Positions 30,026 through 40,276 are shown, counted from the first letter of the stretch. The stretch is 64,000 bases of DNA from Pantoea sp. CCBC3-3-1 (GCF_007981265.1 NZ_CP034363.1:3224001-3288000), one strand, 5' to 3'. Notes: generated by a model not told the origin, from the letters alone. A program made the numbers and translations.

Positions 30026-30691
30026 TTAGCTATGACGAACGGCGCGCAAGAACTCCTGACGGGTGTTCTGGCTTGATTTGAACAGGCCGCCCAGCGACGT
30101 TGTGGTCGTCGCGCTGGTTGCATCGCGGATGCCGCGAGCTTTCACGCAGTAATGCACCGCATCAATCGATACCGCAACATTGTTGGTGCCTAACAGCGTT
30201 TGCAGCGCCACCAGGATTTGCTGAGTCAGGCGTTCCTGCACCTGCGGACGCGAGGAGAAGAACTGCACGATGCGGTTAATCTTGGACAGGCCAATCACTT
30301 TATCTTTAGGGATATAAGCCACTGTCGCTTTGCCGTCGATGATCACAAAGTGGTGTTCACAGGTGCTGGTCAGCGTGATGTCGCGCACCGTCACCATCTC
30401 ATCCACCTTCATCTTGTTTTCGATAACGGTGATTTTAGGGAAGTTGGCGTAATCCAGGCCAGAGAACACTTCGTTCACATACATTTTAGCAATGCGGTGC
30501 GGCGTTTCTGCCAGGCTGTCATCTTCCAGATCCAGATTCAACAGCTGCATTACTTCGGTCATATGACCGGCGATCAAACGTTTACGGGTTTCGTCATCCA
30601 TTTCACGCGCAGGCGAGCGTAACGGGGTTTCCAGTCCACGGGCAACCAGTGCTTCATGAACGAGTGTGGCTTCCTGACTTAACGTAGCCAT
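30026..30691 (-). CDS. folE: GTP cyclohydrolase I FolE
   Basis: 221 residues, near the E. coli length of 222. It converts GTP to 7,8-dihydroneopterin triphosphate, the first step of folate synthesis, as a zinc-dependent homodecamer. Zinc ligands are Cys111, His114 (STCEHHF) and the cysteine of VHYCVKARG near 182. Conserved [21 protein letters not shown] is present. First gene of the folE-yeiB unit. Confidence 0.97.
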   Translation of the reverse strand: MATLSQEATLVHEALVARGLETPLRSPAREMDDETRKRLIAGHMTEVMQLLNLDLEDDSLAETPHRIAKMYVNEVFSGLDYANFPKITVIENKMKVDEMVTVRDITLTSTCEHHFVIIDGKATVAYIPKDKVIGLSKINRIVQFFSSRPQVQERLTQQILVALQTLLGTNNVAVSIDAVHYCVKARGIRDATSATTTTSLGGLFKSSQNTRQEFLRAVRHS

Positions 30692-30807
30692 GGCGATTTC
30701 TTCTCCAGCGGGTGTGACTCCGGCCCCGGCGGGACCGGTAAAATTTCTGAGGCGGTATTTTGTTACACAATGCGCCGTTAATCCAGCGAATCAAGCACGA
30801 AACTGTT

Positions 30808-31944
30808 TCATTCAGCGACTGACGCTCGCTGCCAGACCAGCGCACCTGCTATCAGTAAACTCACGCCCGCCACGTATAATGCCGGTTCCAGCCTGTGCGT
30901 TAACGCTGTTGATAAGGCAGACAGTAACGGCCCGACCAGCTGGCCTGTAGCATAACCCGTGGTTAACAGACCGGCGAGATAACGCATATGGAGCGGTGCC
31001 TGCTCGCGAGCATATTGCAAAGCAAACTGCACAACGCAGAGGAACCCGCCGCCCATTAGCAAGGCCCCCAGCGCCAGCCCGCTAATCCCCGGAACAGCGT
31101 CAATACAGAAGACCCCCAGCGCCTGCAACCAGAGCGCAATTGCCAGCCGCCGGTTTGCCGTACCATAGCGCCGGGTCAGAATCCCGAGGCCGATACCGAT
31201 TACCGCTGCCCCACCAAAAATCGGCCAGACAAACTGAGCAAAGGCGCTGCCGGGAAAACGCGCGGCAGCCATCTGTGACAGGAAAGTGGCGGGAAGGATG
31301 TAGCCAAATCCAGCGAGGCTGTAGCTCCAGACCAGCTTTTTCAGGCCGGTGGTTAACACCAGCGGCTCAGGCGCCGTTTCCGGTCGATGCAGCTGCCCTT
31401 TGCGCGGCAAATCACGGGCGATTAAGGTAATCAGAATCAACGCCAGCAGGCCATACGCCCCCCATGCCCAGGCGGCACTGACGTTCAGGCTGTGTAGCAC
31501 CACGGCCAACGTGCCACTGATAAAAATCCCCATTCCTGGTCCGGCAAATACGGCTGATGCAAGTCCGATGCGCCCTTGCTTATGGAGCAGTTCGTTACTC
31601 CAGGCGGCAACCAGTACCATCACCCAACCGCTGGCCCAGCCGATGAAGAAACGGATAATGGCGTGCAACCATGGGCCTGTTGCCAGCGCAGACAGCAGCG
31701 TCAGCGCAACCGCACCCCAGATCCCGATTTTCAATCGCCCCTCAACCTGCCGGGAAGCGCGCATCGCATCATAAGATCCGCAAAGATAGCCGAGATAGTT
31801 AAACGCGGCCACCACGGCTGCGCTGGTGAGGGTTAATTGATGCTCACCAATCATCAGCGGCACCTGAGGCGTAAAAGCAAAGCGCCCGATGCCCATTGCT
31901 ACCACCAGCGACAGAAAGGCGCTCAGCGCAATACGTAAAGCCAT
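30808..31944 (-). CDS. YbfB/YjiJ-family MFS transporter
   Basis: A 378-residue, 11-12-helix membrane protein. The N-terminal MGIGRFAFTPQVPLMI with the FNYLGYLCGSY stretch is characteristic of the YbfB/YjiJ MFS group, whose substrates are largely unknown. AAGGAG lies 6-7 nt before the ATG. It is divergent from a LysR-type regulator 121 bp away, which probably controls it. Neither gene lies here in E. coli, so this pair is an insertion between folE and the formaldehyde genes. Confidence 0.85.
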   Translation of the reverse strand: MALRIALSAFLSLVVAMGIGRFAFTPQVPLMIGEHQLTLTSAAVVAAFNYLGYLCGSYDAMRASRQVEGRLKIGIWGAVALTLLSALATGPWLHAIIRFFIGWASGWVMVLVAAWSNELLHKQGRIGLASAVFAGPGMGIFISGTLAVVLHSLNVSAAWAWGAYGLLALILITLIARDLPRKGQLHRPETAPEPLVLTTGLKKLVWSYSLAGFGYILPATFLSQMAAARFPGSAFAQFVWPIFGGAAVIGIGLGILTRRYGTANRRLAIALWLQALGVFCIDAVPGISGLALGALLMGGGFLCVVQFALQYAREQAPLHMRYLAGLLTTGYATGQLVGPLLSALSTALTHRLEPALYVAGVSLLIAGALVWQRASVAE

Positions 31945-32065
31945 CTCTCACTCCTTGTTACTGGAACAGCCTGAATGTTTATAAAATGTTGTCGTTATCA
32001 TGCACGAGCAGTAAACTCACGAAAAGTGAATAATTAACACCAACTTCCTGACGATGAGAGAATAA

Positions 32066-32959
32066 ATGGATCTGACACAGCTAAAAATGTTCTGCTCCGT
32101 CGCTGAGACAGGCTCGCTGGCACGCGCGGCGGAGACTCTGCATCGGGTGCCGTCCAATCTCACCACCCGACTGCGTCAACTGGAACAGGAACTGGGGGCC
32201 GATCTGTTTATTCGGGAAAAACAGCGTTTGCGTCTTTCGCCCGTCGGCCATAACTTTCTTGGCTATGCCCAACGCATCCTGGCGCTAAGTGAAGAAGCGC
32301 TGAGTATGACGCACAGTGGCGAACCAGGCGGAAATTTTACGATCGGCTCAATGGAAAGTGCGGCAGCAACGCGTCTCCCTTCCCTGCTCGCAGCCTATCA
32401 CCAGCGTTATCCCGCGGTGTCGCTCTCATTACGTACCGGCACCACCGGTGAAATTCTTGAGCAGGTACGAACAGGCACGCTGGCAGCTGCGCTGGCTGAC
32501 GGCCCCATTATTTCCGACGATCTTCACAGCTGCGTGGCTTTCGCTGAGCGTATGGTGTTGATCTCAGGTCAGGCCCATTCGCCCATTCGCCATCCCCGTG
32601 ATGCCGCCGGTGATACGCTTTTCGCCTTCAGGCCGAGCTGTTCTTATCGTCTGCGGTTTGAAAATTGGTTTCGCGATGCAGGTGTCCAGCCCGGTGCCTT
32701 TATGGATATTCACTCCTATCACACCCTGCTCGCCTGCGTAGCGAGCGGCAGCGGCCTGGCTTTTCTGCCTGAATCGGTACTCGATCTGCTATCGGGGAAT
32801 GATAAAGTTCAGCGTCACTCGTTGCCTGATAAAGTCCAGCAAGCGGCGACTTATCTGATTTGGCGGCGTGACAGCTTTACGCCCAATATCAAGGCGCTGA
32901 AATCGCTAATCGCTGAACAAAATGACGATATCGCTGAAGTTGATGAAACTCGTCCATAA
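32066..32959 (+). CDS. LysR-family transcriptional regulator
   Basis: A 297-residue LysR-type factor: residues 1-60 are the winged HTH (DLTQLKMFCSVAETGSLARAAETLHRVPSNLTTRL), and 90-290 the two-lobed effector domain. It is divergently transcribed from the YbfB-like transporter and is the likely regulator of it; LysR proteins usually bind the shared intergenic region and repress themselves. The inducer is unknown. The HTH resembles that of PtrR-type regulators, but I do not assign that name. Confidence 0.9.
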   Translation: MDLTQLKMFCSVAETGSLARAAETLHRVPSNLTTRLRQLEQELGADLFIREKQRLRLSPVGHNFLGYAQRILALSEEALSMTHSGEPGGNFTIGSMESAAATRLPSLLAAYHQRYPAVSLSLRTGTTGEILEQVRTGTLAAALADGPIISDDLHSCVAFAERMVLISGQAHSPIRHPRDAAGDTLFAFRPSCSYRLRFENWFRDAGVQPGAFMDIHSYHTLLACVASGSGLAFLPESVLDLLSGNDKVQRHSLPDKVQQAATYLIWRRDSFTPNIKALKSLIAEQNDDIAEVDETRP

Positions 32960-32968
32960 TTACCCTGA

Positions 32969-34162
<1,194 letters not shown>

Positions 34163-34171
34163 GGAAAAGTA

Positions 34172-35017
34172 ATGACCTCCCCTCTGGAGTTACTGGAAGA
34201 ACATCGCATGTTCGGCGGCTGGCAGCAACGCTATCGCCATCTGTCGACAACGTTAAACTGTACAATGACCTTCAGCATTTTCCTGCCAGGCCCAAAAGGC
34301 GAAACAGCCCCGCCGGTGCTCTGGTTTCTGGCCGGGCTGACCTGTACCGACGAAAACTTTTCGACCAAGTCCGGCGCGCAACGAATCGCGGCAGAGCTTG
34401 GGGTGGTGCTGGTGATGCCGGATACCAGCCCTCGCGGTGAAGTGGTGCCTAATGATGAAGGGTACGACCTCGGTCAGGGCGCGGGCTTTTACCTGAACGC
34501 CACCAGGGCACCCTGGGATGCGCATTTCCGCATGTACGATTATCTTAATGAGGAGCTGCCTGCGCTGATTGCCAGTAGTTTCCACGTTAGCGATCGGCAG
34601 GCGATTATGGGGCATTCAATGGGTGGGCACGGCGCCATTATGCTGGCGCTGCGTAACCCACAGCGGTTTGTCTCCGCGTCGGCTTTCGCGCCGATCGTCA
34701 ATCCTGTTGAGGTTCCCTGGGGACGGAAAGCCTTTACCGCCTATTTGGGCGGGAACAGTGAGAACTGGCGTGAATATGACAGCTGCTGGCAGATGCGTCA
34801 GGCGTCAACGGCGGTACCGATGCTGATCGATCAGGGCGACAGCGATCAGTTTCTGGCCGATCAGCTGCATCCTGAACGTCTGGAAGCGATTGCCCATGAG
34901 AAGGGTTTCCCGCTTACCCTGCGTATCCAGCCGGGCTACGATCACAGCTACTTCTTTATCGCCAGCTTTGTGGAAGATCATCTGCGCTTTCACGCTCAGC
35001 ATTTGCTGGCTGAATAA
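34172..35017 (+). CDS. fghA: S-formylglutathione hydrolase (FghA/YeiG)
   Basis: A 281-residue esterase-D-type alpha/beta hydrolase that splits S-formylglutathione into formate and glutathione, completing the FrmA pathway. The nucleophile is Ser149 in GHSMGGHG, with Asp223 (or 225) in QGDSDQF and His258 in PGYDHSYFF. The place next to folE/yeiB-type genes matches E. coli yeiG, but here it is paired with frmA, unlike the frmRAB arrangement of E. coli. Confidence 0.95.
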   Translation: MTSPLELLEEHRMFGGWQQRYRHLSTTLNCTMTFSIFLPGPKGETAPPVLWFLAGLTCTDENFSTKSGAQRIAAELGVVLVMPDTSPRGEVVPNDEGYDLGQGAGFYLNATRAPWDAHFRMYDYLNEELPALIASSFHVSDRQAIMGHSMGGHGAIMLALRNPQRFVSASAFAPIVNPVEVPWGRKAFTAYLGGNSENWREYDSCWQMRQASTAVPMLIDQGDSDQFLADQLHPERLEAIAHEKGFPLTLRIQPGYDHSYFFIASFVEDHLRFHAQHLLAE

Positions 35018-35023
35018 TGTAAA

Positions 35024-35044
35024 AGGCCGGGGAAATCCCGGCCT
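35024..35044 (+). terminator. frmA-fghA terminator hairpin
   Basis: AGGCCGGG (35024-35031) pairs with CCCGGCCT (35037-35044) around a 5-nt loop, 7 bp after the fghA stop. No clear U-run follows, as the repeat element begins 16 bp later. Confidence 0.65.
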
Positions 35045-35059
35045 CAGGCTACTCACTGA

Positions 35060-35182
35060 CTCAAAGTGCAAGGAACATGAGCCTTCCACAAAGACGCAAA
35101 AAGCGGCTTCCCTGCCAGCTCGGCCTGGGCCGTCCATGGCCCAGGACGCTTTGTTCCAGGCTCATGTTCCTTGCGCTTTGAG
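35060..35182. repeat. MITE-like intergenic repeat, copy 1
   Basis: A 123-bp element with 25-bp inverted terminal arms at 35060-35084 and 35158-35182 (one mismatch; key core AAGGAACATGAGCCT / AGGCTCATGTTCCTT). Inside is a GC-rich hairpin CTGGGCC...GGCCCAG. The core CCACAAAGACGCAAA and CGTCCATGGCCCAGGACGC recur in the second copy at 42276-42386. It lies between convergent genes (fghA and the iron ABC ATPase). No transposase is present; the element is a non-autonomous repeat. Confidence 0.85.
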
Positions 35183-35246
35183 CTTGTCAGCTGTCTGAGG
35201 TCGTGAAGCTCCGGGCCTGACGTTATTTGAATGCGTTACTCGCCTG

Positions 35247-36032
35247 TCAAAAAACAGGCTGCGTCACCAAGCCGTCAATCAAAACCTGTGGCGTGCCCTG
35301 CGAGCAGCGCTCAATACGCCCTTTTACGCCATAAACCTTCGCCAGACTTGCTGGGGTAATAACCTCTTCCGGCAAACCATCAGCAATCAATTCGCCATTT
35401 TGCAGCATCAGAACATGCTCACCGTGACGCAAAGCGATATTGATATCGTGTACCACGACCACGGTGATGATATTGCGCTTATGGGTTTCTCTGCGCACCA
35501 GGTCCATAACGTGAAACTGATAGTTCAGATCCAGCGCGCTTAACGGCTCATCCAGCAGCAGCAGTTCCGGACGGCGGATCAGCGATTGGGCGAGTCCCAC
35601 CAGCTGTTTCTGGCCGCCAGAAAGCTGATCCAGGTAGCTCAGCGCCAGATGCGCAATACCTAAGCGATCCAGCAGCGACATTACTTCAGCTTCACTGGCC
35701 GCGCTGTTACGTCCACCGGAAGCGCGCTGGGCAACAATGATCGACTCCAGCACGTGCAGATGTACACCCGCAGGCAGCGACTGCGGCAGATAAACCACTT
35801 TTTCGGCGCGCTTTGCAAATGGCAGCGCCATCAGCTCATTACCATTTAGCCACAGCTCGCCCTGAGCGCGATTCAGTCCCGCCAGCGAACGCAGCAGCGT
35901 GGATTTACCGCAGCCGTTTGGCCCAAGGAGAACGGTAATTTTCCCGCGGGGCAGCAAAGGCACGTTCAGGTTGCTGATAATTTGACGTTTTGGATAGCCG
36001 GCATGAAAGCCGCTGATTTTCAATCCATCCAT
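35247..36032 (-). CDS. Iron-siderophore-type ABC transporter ATPase (FecE/FepC family)
   Basis: A 261-residue ATPase of the iron-chelate/B12 importer class. Walker A GPNGCGKST near 37-45, signature LSGGQKQLVGLAQS, Walker B LLLLDEPLSALD and the H-loop VVHDINIA are intact. The start overlaps the stop of the permease gene by one base (TGATG at 36030-36034), so they are co-translated. With the single permease it would form a homodimeric-pore importer of an iron chelate. No periplasmic binding protein gene accompanies it in this window. Confidence 0.92.
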   Translation of the reverse strand: MDGLKISGFHAGYPKRQIISNLNVPLLPRGKITVLLGPNGCGKSTLLRSLAGLNRAQGELWLNGNELMALPFAKRAEKVVYLPQSLPAGVHLHVLESIIVAQRASGGRNSAASEAEVMSLLDRLGIAHLALSYLDQLSGGQKQLVGLAQSLIRRPELLLLDEPLSALDLNYQFHVMDLVRRETHKRNIITVVVVHDINIALRHGEHVLMLQNGELIADGLPEEVITPASLAKVYGVKGRIERCSQGTPQVLIDGLVTQPVF

Positions 36033-37108
36033 CAGACGGTCCCCCGGTGACGCAGAATAATGCTCAGGAAGAACGGCACGCCCACCAGCGAAGTGACAAT
36101 GCCTACCGGAATAATGACGCCCGGCACCAGATTTTTTGAAACCACTGAAGCCATGGACAGCACCAGCGCGCCGGTCAGTGCGCTGGCGGGCAGATAGAAG
36201 CGATGATCTTCACCGAAGATCAGGCGGGCAATATGCGGCGCGACCAGACCAATAAAGCCAATTGGCCCGACAAAAGCCACCGCCAGCGCAGAAAGAATAC
36301 TGATGCGCAGCAGCGTGCCCAGACGAAGTCGACGTACGTCAATGCCAAAGCTGATGGCGCGGTCTTCGCCCAACCGCAGCGCGGTCAGCTTCCAGGAACT
36401 CATCATTGAGAACGGCACCAGTATCACCAGCGCCAGCGTCAGCACGCCCAGCTTTTCCCATGACGCACGGGCCAGGCTGCCCATGGTCCAGAAAACCAAC
36501 CCCTGTAAGGTGTCCTCACTGGCGATGAACTGCATCATCGAAACCAGCGCGTTAAAGGTGAACACCAGCGCAATACCAAACAGCACCACGCCTGAAGTCG
36601 CGACCTGCGTCCAGCGCGTCACGCCGTCCAGCATCAGCGCGGCCAGCAGCGCAAAGATAAAGGCGTTGGCGGAGATAAACCATTGATCGGGGATACCCGG
36701 GATGCCAATGCCCAGCACGATAGCCAGCGCGGCACCAAAAGCGGCCGCCGAGGAAACCCCCAGCGTGAACGGGCTGGCCAGCGGATTATTCAGGATTGTC
36801 TGCATCTCGGCACCCGCCAGGCCCAGCGCCAGGCCAACGACCACCGCCATCAGCGCATAAGGCAGGCGAATATCCCATACAATCACCCGCGTACCCGCAT
36901 CGACGCTATCCGGCGACAGCAAAGTTTGCCACAGCGTATCCAGCTTCAGACCCGAAGGACCCAGCGTGAAATCCAGCAGCAGCGAAGCAAGGATAGCGAC
37001 AACCAGTATCCCCATAAAAACCAGGCGATGACGCAATACCTGATGATAACGGCCCATCACGCTTTGCGGTTTATCGGCGTACTGTTCGGGGTTGTGGGTC
37101 ACACTCAT
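36032..37108 (-). CDS. Iron-siderophore-type ABC permease (FecCD family)
   Basis: A 358-residue permease with about ten membrane helices after a ~30-residue cytoplasmic N-terminus. FecCD signatures are clear: IVWDIRLPYALMAVVVGLAL (the R-LPR motif variant), GAEMQTILNNPLASPFTLGVSSAAAFGA, and FVGPIGFIGLVAPHIARLI with the coupling-helix region. The ATG at 37108 has AGGT 7 nt upstream; a TTG two codons earlier is possible. A Fur-like box lies about 70 bp upstream, supporting iron control. In E. coli this chromosomal slot holds cirA, another iron gene. Confidence 0.92.
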   Translation of the reverse strand: MSVTHNPEQYADKPQSVMGRYHQVLRHRLVFMGILVVAILASLLLDFTLGPSGLKLDTLWQTLLSPDSVDAGTRVIVWDIRLPYALMAVVVGLALGLAGAEMQTILNNPLASPFTLGVSSAAAFGAALAIVLGIGIPGIPDQWFISANAFIFALLAALMLDGVTRWTQVATSGVVLFGIALVFTFNALVSMMQFIASEDTLQGLVFWTMGSLARASWEKLGVLTLALVILVPFSMMSSWKLTALRLGEDRAISFGIDVRRLRLGTLLRISILSALAVAFVGPIGFIGLVAPHIARLIFGEDHRFYLPASALTGALVLSMASVVSKNLVPGVIIPVGIVTSLVGVPFFLSIILRHRGTV

Positions 37109-37175
37109 GCTCAATACCTGTGATTACTCAGCGGATGCTTACCTGCGAAAAAGATACGGCGCTAACAATAAAGGA

Positions 37176-37194
37176 AACGATAATAGTTATCAAT
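37176..37194 (-). promoter_or_regulatory. Fur-like box upstream of the iron ABC genes
   Basis: The core GATAATAGTTATC (37179-37191; GATAACTATTATC on the minus strand) keeps both GATAA/TTATC halves with 3-nt spacing as in the Fur consensus core. It lies 71 bp before the permease start. Confidence 0.72.
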
Positions 37195-37222
37195 TATATG
37201 TGTAAGCAGGCGTGAAAAACGC

Positions 37223-37247
37223 GAAAGGCGCGGGAGCCGCGCCTTTC
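37223..37247 (-). terminator. lysP terminator
   Basis: An 11-bp perfect stem (37223-37233 GAAAGGCGCGG with 37237-37247 CCGCGCCTTTC) with a 3-nt loop, followed on the minus strand by GCGTTTTTC. It is 14 bp past the lysP stop. Confidence 0.85.
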
Positions 37248-37261
37248 AGGGAGAAGAAGGA

Positions 37262-38728
37262 TTACTTAAATTCAGGGAACTTCATTTCGCTGTACTTCAC
37301 GAAACGGGTTTTCTTTTTCAGCTTGTAGCCAAACCAGATAATCAGGAACAGCGGAATACCAATATAGGTCGCCGCCACGCCATACCAGTCGATGCGGTCT
37401 GCGAGGAAGGCCTGATAGTTTTGCCCCAGCGTGATGACCAGGCACAGGACAAAGGCAAAAATCGGTCCCAGCGGGAAGAAGCCGGAGCGGTAAGGCAGAT
37501 TGGCCAGATCGAGTCCATTCGCCACGTAACCACGACGGAAGCGATAATGGCTGATCGCGATGCCCAGCCAGGCGATGAAGCCGGTCATCCCTGACGTGTT
37601 CAGCAACCACAGATAAACCGTTTGATTACTGAACATAGAGGTCAGGAAGCAGAGTGCAGCCACAACCGTCGTGGCGTAAAGTGCATTACGAGGCACGCCC
37701 CCTTTTGAAAGCTTACCGAATATACGCGGCGCTTTGCCTTCACGCGCCAGCGTAAACAGCATACGAGTAGAGGCATACATGCCCGAGTTTCCGGCTGAAA
37801 GTACCGCAGTCAGGATCACGGCATTCATCACCGCTGCCGCAGAGAGCAGGCCAGCATGTTTGAAGACCAGCGTAAACGGACTGACGCTGATATCTTTAAC
37901 ATCGTTACGCAACAGGCTCGGATCGGTATAAGGAATAATTAAACTGATCACCAGAATCGCCAGCACGTAGAACAGCAGGATCCGCCAGAAGACCTGACGT
38001 ACGGAACGCGGAATATTTTTTGCCGGATCTTCCGACTCGCCTGCCGCCACGCCAATCAGCTCGGTTCCCTGGAAAGAGAAGCCGACTATCATTGCCACGC
38101 CGATCATTGCCGAAAAGCCACCGGCAAAAGGCGCATCGCCAATCTGCCAGTTCTGCCAGCCTGCAACGTGCTCACCGCCGTGCAGAATGCCCAGGATCAT
38201 CAGCACGCCAACGACAATAAAGATGACAACGGTGACAACTTTAATTAATGAGAACCAGTATTCCGCCTCGCCAAACCCTTTCACTGAAATGAAGTTAAGC
38301 AGGACGATCACGCACATAAACAAGGCGCTCCAGATCCAGCCTGGCGTGTCCGGGAACCAATAGTTCATCACCAGCTGAGACGCGACCAGGTCAACCGCGA
38401 TGGTTACCGCCCAGTTGTACCAGTAGTTCCAGCCCAGCGCGAAGCCGAAGCCTTCCTCAACATAGTTAGAGCCGTAGGTGGAGAACGAACCCGAGACCGG
38501 CATAAAGGCAGCCAGTTCGCCAAGGCTGGTCATCAGGAAATAAACCATCAGACCAATCAATGCGTAGGAGAGAAGCGCGCCGCCCGGGCCCGCCTGCGAA
38601 ATTGTTGCGCCTGAGGCAACAAATAAACCCGTGCCAATAGAACCGCCAATGGCGATCATCGTCAGATGACGTGCCTTTAACTCACGCCTTAAAGCAGGTT
38701 GTTGTGTTGTTTTTGTGTCCTGATCCAT
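37262..38728 (-). CDS. lysP: Lysine-specific permease LysP
   Basis: A 488-residue amino-acid/proton symporter of the APC family with 12 membrane helices, one residue shorter than E. coli LysP. N-terminal RRELKARHLTMIAIGGSIGTGLF and the FSFQGTELIGVAAGESEDP segment are diagnostic. It imports L-lysine and in E. coli also restrains the acid-stress sensor CadC. ATG 38728 is chosen by alignment to E. coli; the frame is open upstream to 38821 but the added 31 residues do not resemble the family. Confidence 0.96.
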   Translation of the reverse strand: MDQDTKTTQQPALRRELKARHLTMIAIGGSIGTGLFVASGATISQAGPGGALLSYALIGLMVYFLMTSLGELAAFMPVSGSFSTYGSNYVEEGFGFALGWNYWYNWAVTIAVDLVASQLVMNYWFPDTPGWIWSALFMCVIVLLNFISVKGFGEAEYWFSLIKVVTVVIFIVVGVLMILGILHGGEHVAGWQNWQIGDAPFAGGFSAMIGVAMIVGFSFQGTELIGVAAGESEDPAKNIPRSVRQVFWRILLFYVLAILVISLIIPYTDPSLLRNDVKDISVSPFTLVFKHAGLLSAAAVMNAVILTAVLSAGNSGMYASTRMLFTLAREGKAPRIFGKLSKGGVPRNALYATTVVAALCFLTSMFSNQTVYLWLLNTSGMTGFIAWLGIAISHYRFRRGYVANGLDLANLPYRSGFFPLGPIFAFVLCLVITLGQNYQAFLADRIDWYGVAATYIGIPLFLIIWFGYKLKKKTRFVKYSEMKFPEFK

Positions 38729-38863
38729 CTTGAAATGCTGTGCTCTGACTGAAAGAGGCGCGATTGTAACAAACTCCTTCGTCAGAGATACTACTTCCGC
38801 GACGTTATAAGATAGCTTCATGATCGGCGGCCGATTATTAGCAGCAGAAGATTTTAAGCTAGT

Positions 38864-38883
38864 TATAAGCGGTACGGCTTATA
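38864..38883. promoter_or_regulatory. Inverted repeat in the lysP upstream region (possible LysR-type operator)
   Basis: TATAAGC (38864-38870) and GCTTATA (38877-38883) form a perfect 7-bp palindrome with 6-bp spacing, 136 bp upstream of lysP and 45 bp after the yeiE stop. The T-N11-A-like spacing would suit ArgP, the known E. coli lysP activator, but a yeiE transcript end is an alternative. Confidence 0.45.
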
Positions 38884-38927
38884 GCATGACGAGAAGGCGG
38901 CCGACGGCTGCATGCCGCATTGGTAGA

Positions 38928-39794
38928 TTATTCAGTGCAATAGCTCAGAAAACGCAGCAGCGCCTTGGACAGATGCTTTTGCCGGTGATGAATACGATGC
39001 AGCGTGCGCTTCAGCTTTGGCAGAGGAACCGGCACCTCTTTCAGCGTGCCTGCCGCCAGCTGCTCATCGATAACCCGGCGTGACAGGCAGCTAATCCCCA
39101 TCCCGTGGCGTACTGCATGTTTAATCGCTTCAGAATTGCCCAATTCCAATGCCAGCCTGAACTGGGGCAAATGCGACAGCAGCAAATAATCAACGATTTC
39201 ACGCGTGCCTGAACCGTGCTCGCGTAAAATCCACGGCGCGGCGGCAAGGCTTTCCAGCGTGATCGGCTGCTGAAAAATATCGGCATCTGCCGCAGCAAAT
39301 ACCACCAGTTCGTCTTCCAGCCAGGGTTCGCTAACGATATCAGACACATGGCAAGGCCCTTCGATCAAGCCTATATCCACACGGAAATCCGCCACGGCAT
39401 TGATCACATCCAGGCTGTTGCCCACGCTCAGTTCGAGCGGCAAGTCAGGGTAATCCCTGCGCCAGCCTGCCAGCATGCCCGGCAGCAGATAGTTACCGAT
39501 AGTGCTGCTGGCAAACACTCTCAGCGCGCCGTTATCTTCCCGAAACAGCTGCTCGATTTCCGTTGCCTGTTCCAGCAGAGCAACGGTACGCGGATAGAGC
39601 AAACGGCCATGTTCATTGACCACCAGCCGCTTACCTACCCGATCAAAAAGCTGCACGCCGAGCTGGCCTTCCAGATCGGCCAGCGCTGCGCTGACCGCTG
39701 ACTGAGAAAGCGACAACCCCTGTGAGGCCTGCGTGGTGGAGCCGCTTTTCAGAACTTCAGCAAAGACCTCAAGCTGCCTTAATGTAATATGCAT
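38928..39794 (-). CDS. yeiE: LysR-family regulator YeiE
   Basis: A 288-residue LysR-type factor (E. coli YeiE 293). HTH at residues 2-60 ([33 protein letters not shown] pattern) and a CysB/CbbR-like effector domain. In related enterobacteria YeiE responds to sulfite and influences yeiH and motility. AAGGA lies 6-7 nt before the ATG. It follows a DUF1232 gene by 9 bp in one unit, and yeiH is divergent on the other side of that gene. Confidence 0.93.
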   Translation of the reverse strand: MHITLRQLEVFAEVLKSGSTTQASQGLSLSQSAVSAALADLEGQLGVQLFDRVGKRLVVNEHGRLLYPRTVALLEQATEIEQLFREDNGALRVFASSTIGNYLLPGMLAGWRRDYPDLPLELSVGNSLDVINAVADFRVDIGLIEGPCHVSDIVSEPWLEDELVVFAAADADIFQQPITLESLAAAPWILREHGSGTREIVDYLLLSHLPQFRLALELGNSEAIKHAVRHGMGISCLSRRVIDEQLAAGTLKEVPVPLPKLKRTLHRIHHRQKHLSKALLRFLSYCTE

Positions 39795-39803
39795 CGCTTT
39801 TCC

Positions 39804-40175
39804 TTATGCGCTGTAATGCCCGATCAAAAAGACCATAATGCCTGCCCAGATCAGCAGGATTAACCCTGTCCAGCGGGTAATTTTTTTTCTGTTGGTGGAT
39901 TGCTGCGTCGCCTTTTGCTGGCTGGCGAGTCGCACCTGTTGCGGCAACAAACGTAGCAGTAGCATGATGCCTGACGGCACGATGACCGCATCATCCAGCA
40001 AGCCGACAACCGGGATCACGTCCGGAATCAGATCGATTGGGCTGAAGGCATAACATACCAGACCTGCGGCCAGCGCTTTTATCCAGACGGGCGTACGCGG
40101 ATCGCGACAGGCAAACCACAGCATCAGCCCGTCTTTCTTCATCACGCGCGCCCAGCGCCTTATCAGTCTGAACAT
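39804..40175 (-). CDS. DUF1232 (YkvA-family) membrane protein
   Basis: A 123-residue protein with the DUF1232 signature: SPIDLIPDVIPVVGLLDDAVIV at ~45-66, preceded by RDPRTPVWIKALAAGLVCYA, and a C-terminal membrane helix (~100-118). Function is unknown. AAGGAGG, a very strong ribosome site, lies 6 nt before the ATG. It is the first gene of a two-gene unit with yeiE, inserted between yeiE and yeiH compared with E. coli. Confidence 0.88.
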   Translation of the reverse strand: MFRLIRRWARVMKKDGLMLWFACRDPRTPVWIKALAAGLVCYAFSPIDLIPDVIPVVGLLDDAVIVPSGIMLLLRLLPQQVRLASQQKATQQSTNRKKITRWTGLILLIWAGIMVFLIGHYSA

Positions 40176-40201
40176 TTCCGCCTCCTTATTACTTATTCAG
40201 G

Positions 40202-40223
40202 TTGATTATAAATATATAATCAA
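40202..40223. promoter_or_regulatory. Inverted repeat between the yeiE unit and yeiH (candidate YeiE operator)
   Basis: TTGATTATA (40202-40210) and TATAATCAA (40215-40223) are exact complements around AATA. It lies in the 101-bp divergent promoter region shared by the DUF1232-yeiE unit and yeiH, where a LysR-type operator would be expected. Confidence 0.62.
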
Positions 40224-40276
40224 TTTCTCTTTTAAGCCACTCTGTTTCATGCTGCCTGTAACAAAGGAGAGGCCGT

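Noticed and set aside
38729..38821. N-terminal extension of lysP to 38821
   Set aside because: LysP similarity begins just after ATG 38728, and the additional residues cover the promoter region.
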